A DNA stretch of 6,951 nt. It comes from an uncultured Prevotellaceae bacterium (GTDB lineage: Bacteria; Bacteroidota; Bacteroidia; Bacteroidales; Bacteroidaceae). The DNA is taken from positions 1-6,951 of the forward strand of contig CALAVF010000283.1 of assembly GCA_937892315.1 (NCBI GenBank), written 5' to 3'. Positions 1 to 5,307 of this stretch are shown here, in pieces. A program made the position numbers and the translations under genes. The notes below the pieces were generated by a model, which saw only the letters and a list, made by a program, of their open reading frames with translations, was not told the DNA's origin and ran no database searches. The first letter of the stretch is position 1. Each line of letters starts with the position of its first letter.

Positions 1-42
1 TATAAAATTTAAGTTGGATTTTATAAAATCTAAGTTTAGTTT
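1..42. repeat. Imperfect 21-bp tandem repeat at the left edge
   Basis: Two AT-rich units (1-21 and 22-42) align with 17 of 21 identical positions; the shared core is TATAAAAT(T/C)TAAGTT. The repeat sits at the very start of the contig, so its left extent and possible further copies are unknown. It could be a remnant of an upstream intergenic repeat or a chance similarity in AT-rich DNA. No function can be assigned. Confidence 0.4.
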
Positions 43-130
43 TAAGAACGTCTGCGGCAAAAGGAGGTTGGAGGTACGTCTTTTTTACTTTTTTCTCATC
101 GGGCAAAACACAAAAAACGGGCGAATTTGT

Positions 131-161
131 TTTGTTCGATGGGTTATTTGTTGTATCTTTG
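131..161 (+). promoter_or_regulatory. Bacteroidetes-type promoter for the galactanase operon
   Basis: A TTTG box (131-134) is followed by 19 nt and then TATCTTTG (154-161), an exact match to the Bacteroidetes -33/-7 pattern TTTG-N19-TAnnTTTG used by the primary sigma factor of this phylum. Transcription would start a few bases after 161, giving a leader of roughly 60 nt before the ATG at 228. No other coding frame is credible in 1-227, so this stretch is the upstream regulatory region of the operon. Confidence 0.8.
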
Positions 162-227
162 TGGCGAATTTGTTGAAGACCTTCGTCCAAAGAAGTTTTT
201 ATTAACCCTATAAAACCTATTGGAACA

Positions 228-1133
228 ATGAAAAAACTATTTTTTGTGTTGGCAGGGATGTTGATGTCCATGCTGTTTATGAGTTGCACGAATGCGAAAA
301 CTGGTGCTGCCCAGACAGAGGCGGAGGCTGAAGATGAGGCAGGAGGTCTGTTCGCCATCGGCAAGCCCGTTTTTGAGAAATTTGTGGTGGTGAATGCAGA
401 TGAGGGCACACCTATCTATCAGAAGGCGAACCCCAACAGCCCGACGCTGTGCCGCTGGATGGAGAAAAAAGGCTGGGGTGATCAGTATCAGTGGTCGGAC
501 AAAGCGGTGCCCGAAGACTACAGGTCGAATGAAAGTATGGCATGGGCAGGCGACCTCTATGCTGTGACGGGCGAAGAGGGCGACTTCTACAAGGTCAATC
601 TCCTCAACCTTTCGGATGACATTGAGGCGGGATACATCCTCAAAGACCAGACCTCCGACATCAGCCCGGAACCCTACACAATTGACTTGGTTGAGGAATT
701 CGAACTCGATACGGAATACATGGAATCCTGTCAACGGGTCATCAAGGAGGGAAAGTACAAGAACCTGGTCGTCTGTTTCTCTACACCCGAAATCAATGGC
801 GAATTCAAAGAAAGGCTGGAACTCGGCGTGATGCTCGACGGTTGCATCGCCTACCCGCTCGCAGGTGAAATCCACTGCTGGTCAAAGCCCGATTTGGACA
901 AGGTGAAACTATCGGATGAAGGCGATTATGTTCTTCTCAACTACCCCGAAAGCATGGTGCTTAAACAGGACGATGGGCAAGACCTCATAGACCTGCGGAA
1001 ACTGTCGGAGGATGAAATCGGGGAAATCGTCAACACCATGCAGAGCCGCAAGTTTGATAAGGTTCGCTATGACTTTCTCTTCCCTGCCATGGGCATTAGG
1101 TCAATCACTTTGAAAGGGAAAAGTGAAAAATAA
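228..1133 (+). CDS. Outer-surface or periplasmic lipoprotein with an SH3-like segment, function unknown
   Basis: Predicted lipoprotein of 301 residues. Residues 1-19 form a short lysine-started hydrophobic signal, and Cys20 in LFMSC is the likely lipidated residue. An acidic, Ala/Glu-rich linker (about 27-40) follows. Residues about 53-141 resemble a bacterial SH3-like fold: a strand with 'PIYQKANPNSP', then 'GDLYAVTGEEGDFYKVNL', then 'EAGYILKDQT'. Such domains often bind peptides or cell-wall ligands. The C-terminal half (about 150-301) is not recognised. The ATG follows an A-rich leader, and the signal peptide begins right at this Met, which fixes the start. It is the first gene after a good promoter and lies 25 nt before a Dabb gene and a galactanase gene, so the three are probably co-transcribed. 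A role in galactan use is inferred from position only. Confidence 0.85.
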   Translation: MKKLFFVLAGMLMSMLFMSCTNAKTGAAQTEAEAEDEAGGLFAIGKPVFEKFVVVNADEGTPIYQKANPNSPTLCRWMEKKGWGDQYQWSDKAVPEDYRSNESMAWAGDLYAVTGEEGDFYKVNLLNLSDDIEAGYILKDQTSDISPEPYTIDLVEEFELDTEYMESCQRVIKEGKYKNLVVCFSTPEINGEFKERLELGVMLDGCIAYPLAGEIHCWSKPDLDKVKLSDEGDYVLLNYPESMVLKQDDGQDLIDLRKLSEDEIGEIVNTMQSRKFDKVRYDFLFPAMGIRSITLKGKSEK

Positions 1134-1158
1134 AGAACGATTTAACAATTGAATAACG

Positions 1159-1464
1159 ATGGTTAAACACATTATCCTCTGGACATTGAATCCAGAACTC
1201 TCGGAAAACGAGAAAAACGACGTGAAGAAAGGCATCAAGGCTGGTCTGGAAGGACTGGTGGGCAAGGTGCCCGGACTGATTGACGTAAAGGTAAACATCG
1301 ACGGACGTCTGGCATCGTCAAACGCCGACGTGATGCTGGACAGCACGCTGGAGTCGGAAGCGGCTCTGAAGGGCTATGCCGTTCATCCTGAGCACGTGGC
1401 TGTGGCGAACACGAAGGTGCGTCCCTACACGGTGCAGCGGTCTTGTCTGGATTTTGTCATCTAA
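1159..1464 (+). CDS. Dabb (stress-responsive alpha/beta-barrel) family protein
   Basis: Small protein of 101 residues, a typical full length for a Dabb single domain (ferredoxin-like alpha/beta fold that dimerises into a barrel). Visible hallmarks are the opening 'MVKHIILWTL' with His4, the helix rich in Lys/Glu at about 15-36, the strand 'DVKVNIDG', the 'YAVHPEH' segment (Tyr73, His76, His79), and the C-terminal 'CLDFVI' with Asp98. Family members include stress-induced proteins and a few enzymes such as polyketide cyclases; no substrate can be read here. There is no signal peptide, so it is cytoplasmic. It lies between a lipoprotein gene (25 nt upstream) and the GH53-GH43 gene (15 nt downstream), consistent with one operon. 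Family assignment is firm; its role is unknown. Confidence 0.9.
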   Translation: MVKHIILWTLNPELSENEKNDVKKGIKAGLEGLVGKVPGLIDVKVNIDGRLASSNADVMLDSTLESEAALKGYAVHPEHVAVANTKVRPYTVQRSCLDFVI

Positions 1465-1479
1465 AAAAACGGAACTGCC

Positions 1480-3648
1480 ATGAGAAACAAAGGATGGAGA
1501 AACCTGTGGCTGTGCGGTGTGGCGATGCTATCTGCCGCCACGATGAATGCACAAGAGAAAGAGCCTTTCTGGTTGGGTGCCGACATGGGGTGGCTGACCG
1601 AGATGGAGGCGAATGGGCATAAGTTCTACGACAAGCAAGGTCGGGAGCGGGAGTGTATGTCACTGATGGGCGACTATGGCATCAACGCAGAACGCATCCG
1701 TGTGTGGGTGAACCCGGTGAAGCACGGAAACTGGTGCAACAAAGAGGATGTGCTGGTGAAGTGCAAACGTGCCAAGGCGGTGGGGCAAGCCATCATGATT
1801 GACTTCCACTACAGCGACTGGTGGGCTGACCCCGGCAAGCAGAACATCCCCGAAGGGTGGCGTGGCTTGTCCTTCGAGAAGATGAAGGAGGCTCTGGCTG
1901 CCCACACGATGGAGGTGCTGACTTATCTGAAAGACAATCAGATAGATGTGAAGTGGGTGCAGGTGGGCAACGAAACGAGCAACGGCATGTTGTGGAGCGT
2001 GAAGATGGACCCCAAGACGGGTTGGGAGTGGAAGGACGAGAACGGACGCACCCAAATCGTGGAATACATGGGACATCTGGAAAAGAATCCTGAACAATAT
2101 GCTGGCTTCTTCAAGGCGGGTTATGAAGCGGTAAAAAAGGTCTATCCAGATGCCATCTGCATCGTCCACCTCGACAACGGCTTCGACAACGACCTCTACA
2201 ACCGCAACCTCGACACGCTGCTCAAGTACGGGGCAAAGTTCGACATGATTGGCATGTCGCTCTATCCCTACTGGAGCATGGAGGCAGGCAAGGAACCATC
2301 GGCAGAGAAGACCATCGCCGACTGCATCCGAAACATCAACCTCGTGACGAAGAAATACGGGGTAGATGTGATGATTACGGAGACGGGCTATCTGGTGGAC
2401 GAGAAGAATCCGAAGGTGATGGAGGAAGGGCGTGACCAACTTCGTCAACTCATCTACGAAAGCAAAACTCGCACAGGCGGCCACTGCAAGGGCGTGTTCT
2501 ACTGGGAACCCGAGTGCCGACCACGGCAGTATAAGTTGGGGGCTTTCACAGAGGATGGGCATCCGACGGCTATCATGGACGGCTTCTTGAGTGAGAGTCA
2601 GAACGGACAGTTGTGGTTTGACACAGATGGCAAACACATCAATGCCCACGGCGGCAACATCCTCCAGTATGGCGACACGTATTATTGGTATGGCGAGAAC
2701 CGCCCTTACGAGGGTTTCACCACCGAGGTGGGCGTGTCGGTTTACTCCTCCAAAGACCTGAAGACATGGAAGAACGAGGGTGTGGCATTGGCTGTCAGCG
2801 AAGAGGCTGGACACGACATCGAGCGTGGCTGCATCATGGAACGCCCCAAGGTGGTGTACAACGAAAAGACGAAGAAGTTCGTCATGCTCTTCCATCTCGA
2901 ACTGAAAGGGCGTGGCTATGAGGCGGCTCGTGTCGCCTTTGCCGAAAGCGAGTCACCCACAGGTCCCTTCCGCTACATCCGCAGCACCCGTTTGAACGCT
3001 GGCATCTGGCCTTTCGACATGGACAAAAAGGCACAGAAAGCCGCTCAGCAGACGGATGCCGCCAAGTGGAAGGACTGGTGGACGGACGAGTGGAGAGCCG
3101 AGGTGAAGAAGGGCATGTACCTGTGGAAAGACTTCCAAGGTGGACAAATGAGCCGCGACATGACCGTCTATATCGACGATGACGGCAAGGCATACCACAT
3201 CACTTCGTCGCAGGAGAACCTGACGCTGCTGGTCAGCGAACTGACGGACGACTATCTGGACTTCACGGGCAAATACAACATGGTGGCCCCTGGCGGTCAG
3301 AACGAGGCTCCCTGCATCGTGAAGCACGATGGCACCTACTGGCTCATCTGCTCAGGCTGCACCGGCTGGGCACCCAACGAAGCCCGCATGTTCCGCTCCG
3401 AAAGCATCTGGGGACCTTGGACACAGTTGCCCTCCCCGTTTGTGGGCGAAGCCACGGGTTATCACAAGATGCCTGCCGAGAAGACTTTCGGTGCTCAGGG
3501 CACATATATCTATAACATGAATGGCAAGCCCATTTTCATGGCAGACATCTGGAATCCCAGACACCTTTCGCAGAGTCTCCACCTCTGGCTCCCCATCGAG
3601 TTTAGCAGCGAGGGCGTGCCCGTCATTCGATGGGTAGATAAGTGGTAA
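1480..3648 (+). CDS. Exported GH53 endo-beta-1,4-galactanase fused to a GH43 exo-galactanase-type domain
   Basis: A two-domain glycoside hydrolase of 722 residues. A signal peptide (1-24) ends in 'TMNA' and is followed by Gln25, the usual Bacteroidetes +1 residue; there is no lipobox, so it is probably periplasmic. Residues about 28-368 form a complete GH53 domain: 'LGADMGWL', 'RIRVWVNP', 'MIDFHYSDWWADPGKQ', Glu165 in 'VQVGNE' as acid/base, Glu301 in 'MITETGY' as nucleophile, and the closing 'GVFYWEPE...YKLGAF'. GH53 enzymes cut beta-1,4-galactan in pectin RG-I side chains. Residues about 375-722 form a GH43 domain of the GH43_24/34 type: 'INAHGGNIL', 'YYWYGENR', 'MERPKVVYN' (Glu454), 'QNEAPCI' (Glu609, likely acid) and 'GAQGTYIY' (Gln673). 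GH43_24 members release galactose from beta-1,3-galactan. The domains abut with a linker of only about 6-10 residues and the second has no signal of its own. The GH53 call is very secure; the exact GH43 subfamily and bond are inferred. Confidence 0.93.
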   Translation: MRNKGWRNLWLCGVAMLSAATMNAQEKEPFWLGADMGWLTEMEANGHKFYDKQGRERECMSLMGDYGINAERIRVWVNPVKHGNWCNKEDVLVKCKRAKAVGQAIMIDFHYSDWWADPGKQNIPEGWRGLSFEKMKEALAAHTMEVLTYLKDNQIDVKWVQVGNETSNGMLWSVKMDPKTGWEWKDENGRTQIVEYMGHLEKNPEQYAGFFKAGYEAVKKVYPDAICIVHLDNGFDNDLYNRNLDTLLKYGAKFDMIGMSLYPYWSMEAGKEPSAEKTIADCIRNINLVTKKYGVDVMITETGYLVDEKNPKVMEEGRDQLRQLIYESKTRTGGHCKGVFYWEPECRPRQYKLGAFTEDGHPTAIMDGFLSESQNGQLWFDTDGKHINAHGGNILQYGDTYYWYGENRPYEGFTTEVGVSVYSSKDLKTWKNEGVALAVSEEAGHDIERGCIMERPKVVYNEKTKKFVMLFHLELKGRGYEAARVAFAESESPTGPFRYIRSTRLNAGIWPFDMDKKAQKAAQQTDAAKWKDWWTDEWRAEVKKGMYLWKDFQGGQMSRDMTVYIDDDGKAYHITSSQENLTLLVSELTDDYLDFTGKYNMVAPGGQNEAPCIVKHDGTYWLICSGCTGWAPNEARMFRSESIWGPWTQLPSPFVGEATGYHKMPAEKTFGAQGTYIYNMNGKPIFMADIWNPRHLSQSLHLWLPIEFSSEGVPVIRWVDKW

Positions 3649-3678
3649 AACCATCCCTTTTTCATCGAGCCGGAAATC

Positions 3679-3770
3679 CATTTTCCATAGGTAAAAAGAG
3701 CAACTGAAACCGTAAGTTGCTCTTTTTCTTTGTGTTTGGCAGAAATGAGGGGTGGCACATTTTCCATAGG
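3679..3770 (+). repeat. 13-nt direct repeat flanking the terminator
   Basis: CATTTTCCATAGG occurs exactly at 3679-3691 and again at 3758-3770, 79 nt apart start to start, with the terminator between them. The second copy lies about 30 nt upstream of the -7 element of the next gene, a place where an operator could sit. Whether this is a protein-binding site, a duplication scar or chance cannot be decided from one window. Confidence 0.45.
3693..3727. terminator. Strong hairpin terminator, probably bidirectional
   Basis: A perfect 13-bp inverted repeat (AAAAAGAGCAACT at 3693-3705 and its complement at 3715-3727) encloses a 9-nt loop. The arms themselves start with A5 and end with T5, so the hairpin works as a rho-independent terminator on either strand, with a further pyrimidine-rich CTTTG after it. 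It lies 44 nt past the stop codon of the galactanase gene and about 75 nt before the next promoter, separating the two transcription units. Confidence 0.88.
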
Positions 3771-3800
3771 GTAGATGATACAAGTAATGATGAAAAGTCG

Positions 3801-3808
3801 TAACTTTG
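3801..3808 (+). promoter_or_regulatory. Bacteroidetes -7 element (TAACTTTG) before the TPR regulator gene
   Basis: TAACTTTG matches TAnnTTTG exactly and lies 25 nt before the ATG at 3834, implying a leader of about 18-20 nt. No TTTG or TTG box is present 17-23 nt upstream, so the -33 part is missing or degenerate. This suggests a weak promoter or one that needs an activator. The A/C-rich stretch 3811-3833 would serve as the translation initiation region, as Bacteroidetes seldom rely on a Shine-Dalgarno sequence. Confidence 0.55.
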
Positions 3809-3833
3809 CAGCAGAAACCAATCACCAAAACCC

Positions 3834-4088
3834 ATGAAAGGACTTCAACTAATAGGAATGTGGGTGTTGCTCTGCCTGTTGATGGCTTGCAGACACCCCC
3901 AAGGCAGCACTCCTGACGATGCCATGACAGCCCAAACCTGTCTTGAGGCGGGCGAAGCGGAGTTGGCTCGTGACAGCGTGCAACAAGGGGAGACGTTGTT
4001 GCGACGAGCCATCCGTCTGGCAGAGAAGTCGGCAGATTGGCACACCTGCTACATTGCCTGCCAGCGATTGGCAAAATCGCTCTCGTGA
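3834..4088 (+). CDS. N-terminal fragment of the split TPR regulator (lipoprotein signal and first TPR helices)
   Basis: The 84-residue product ending at the in-frame TGA. It keeps the lipoprotein signal (hydrophobic residues 4-18, Cys19 in LMAC) and about two TPR-type helices ('CLEAGEAELARDSVQQGETLLRRAIRLAEKSADWHTCYIACQRLAKSLS'), but no membrane span or DNA-binding part. If made, it would be a small periplasmic lipid-anchored stub without an evident activity. It is listed separately because automated callers will report it as a small lipoprotein gene; it is best understood as the 5' piece of 3834-5288. Confidence 0.6.
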   Translation: MKGLQLIGMWVLLCLLMACRHPQGSTPDDAMTAQTCLEAGEAELARDSVQQGETLLRRAIRLAEKSADWHTCYIACQRLAKSLS

Positions 4089-4112
4089 AGCAACAGCGAG
4101 GAGGCACTGCTG

Positions 4113-5288
4113 TTGGCAAAGAAGGCGGTGGAAGTCTATGAAACCCACCCCGACGATGAACGCAACCACATTATATTATTAGACTTTGCAGGAACGTATG
4201 CCTCGCAACTTGCCTACAACACCGACGATGACTATACCGAGGCACTCGCCCTCACCAAGCGTGCCCACGAGTTGGCGGTGAAAGAGAAAGCCGAGGATTT
4301 GGTTTGTCAGACCCTCACCACCCTTGCCAACATCCATTGGGCGATGGAGGACTATCCGCAAGCACTTGACGAGGCTCGAAAAGCGGAACAACTTGCCACC
4401 CCCGACCTGCTGCAAGGCACCTTGCAGGTGTTGGCACGGTGTTACCTCAGTTGCGACTCGCTGCAACAAGCCGAAGCCACCTATCGCCGCATGGAACCCG
4501 GCGATGACATCCACGCCGCCTACATCGTGCAGAGCAATCTGGCAAAAATCGCCACTCGCCGACTTGCCCCCGAAGAGGCGGAAGAAGCCATCGACGAGGC
4601 ATTTGAGGAGGTGGAAGCACTTTACTTTCAGGCACTTGCCCAGAAAGATGCTTACTACCAAACGACCTTGCAGCAGGAGAAGGAAAACGAACACTTGGCA
4701 TACACCGCCGCCTTGCATCGCCGCACCCTCGTTGGCATCATTGCCGCCCTTGCCATCCTGCTGACAGCGACGGTGCTGGTGCTTCGCTATCGTTTGCGGC
4801 TGGTGCGACAGCAACGTGCCTACGAAGTGGCTCAACATGAGCAGGAGAAGCGACACATGCAGAAAGAGGCAGAGCGCCAGCAACAGCAACTGCACCAGTC
4901 GCAAGAGGTGGTCGCATTCTTGCAGAACTTCATCCTGCAACGCTCGGAAGTGATTCGGAAACTGAATGAGAGCCGCAGTCGACACATCAACCTCAACCCG
5001 AAAGAGTGGGCAGACGTGGAACGCACGCTCAATGCCATTGATGGCGACCGCTTCACACGCCTGCGAACTGACTACCCCGAGATGAAGGAAGAGGACATCC
5101 AACTCTGCATCCTCACCCGCTTGCAACTCTCCAACCGTTCCATCGGCAACATCTACGGGCTCACCGTCTCTGCCGTCCAGCACCGCAAATTGAAACTGAA
5201 AAAAGAGATTTTCGGCGAGACCAACCCCGACGTGACTTTGGAGCAAGTGCTTACCCAATCGGGCATTCAAATAGACAAAAAACAATAA
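4113..5288 (+). CDS. C-terminal fragment of the split TPR regulator (TPRs, membrane span, helix-turn-helix)
   Basis: The open frame after the TGA, callable from TTG at 4113 (391 residues); GTG at 4128 and ATG at 4344 are alternatives. AGGAGG at 4099-4104 lies 8 nt before the TTG, but these bases also encode the in-frame Glu codons, so they may not be a true ribosome site. Fragment residues about 1-150 are TPR helices, 204-226 the membrane span, 234-290 the coiled coil and 318-366 the helix-turn-helix. Without the signal peptide, the TPR part would not be exported in the usual way, so sensing would probably fail even if the DNA-binding part were made. The gene downstream starts 19 nt after the TAA and is probably on the same transcript. 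Confidence 0.65.
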   Translation: MAKKAVEVYETHPDDERNHIILLDFAGTYASQLAYNTDDDYTEALALTKRAHELAVKEKAEDLVCQTLTTLANIHWAMEDYPQALDEARKAEQLATPDLLQGTLQVLARCYLSCDSLQQAEATYRRMEPGDDIHAAYIVQSNLAKIATRRLAPEEAEEAIDEAFEEVEALYFQALAQKDAYYQTTLQQEKENEHLAYTAALHRRTLVGIIAALAILLTATVLVLRYRLRLVRQQRAYEVAQHEQEKRHMQKEAERQQQQLHQSQEVVAFLQNFILQRSEVIRKLNESRSRHINLNPKEWADVERTLNAIDGDRFTRLRTDYPEMKEEDIQLCILTRLQLSNRSIGNIYGLTVSAVQHRKLKLKKEIFGETNPDVTLEQVLTQSGIQIDKKQ

Positions 5289-5307
5289 CCTATAAAACAG
5301 AAAAATC

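Larger units (their letters stand above)
3834..5288 (+). pseudogene. TPR / membrane / helix-turn-helix regulator split by one in-frame TGA
   Basis: One reading frame spans 3834-5288 (484 codons before the TAA) and is broken only by TGA at codon 85 (4086-4088). Read through, it is a coherent protein: lipoprotein signal 1-18 with Cys19 in LLMAC, TPR helices about 33-250, a membrane span about 297-319 followed by an Arg-rich stretch (C-terminus inside), a Gln/Glu-rich coiled coil about 327-383, and a LuxR/GerE-like helix-turn-helix about 411-459 ('EEDIQLCILTRLQLSNRSIGNIY', then 'SAVQHRKLKLKKE'). The layout fits Bacteroidetes one-component membrane regulators that sense with periplasmic TPRs. The stop falls in 'LAKSLS*SNSEEALLLAKKA'; related proteins as I recall them have Trp here ('LSWSN'), so TGG to TGA is the likely change. 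The rest of the frame is intact, so the break is recent or a consensus error. Recoding is unlikely because the last gene in the window ends properly at TGA. Confidence 0.8.

Noticed and set aside
175..200. Alternative hairpins with a T-run in the leader of the first operon (attenuator)
   Set aside because: The stems (GAAG/CTTC and CTTC/GAAG) are only 4 bp, too weak to support a terminator or riboswitch call.
14..205. Open frame of 63 codons upstream of the lipoprotein gene
   Set aside because: It starts at a weak non-ATG codon, overlaps the well-formed promoter at 131-161, and its product is a Lys/Phe-rich sequence typical of translated AT-rich non-coding DNA.
1660..2895. Long antisense frame (411 codons) opposite the GH53-GH43 gene
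   Set aside because: It lies wholly opposite a well-supported enzyme gene, its product has no recognisable domain and is rich in His/Val/Leu as expected from reading the complement of a C/G-ending codon pattern.
4086..4088. TGA as a recoded sense codon or selenocysteine
   Set aside because: The last gene stops naturally at TGA right after a conserved C-terminal tail, the other genes contain no internal TGA, and no obvious SECIS-like hairpin follows. A mutation or consensus error is simpler.
4099..4115. AGGAGG plus TTG as a genuine separate start for the downstream fragment
   Set aside because: The purine run encodes Ser-Glu-Glu in the continuous frame, and Bacteroidetes depend little on Shine-Dalgarno pairing, so it is not evidence for an independent gene, though reinitiation cannot be excluded.
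3352..4119. Antisense frame of 255 codons across the intergenic region
   Set aside because: It runs through a strong terminator and a promoter and overlaps two sense genes; the product is low in order and shows no domain.
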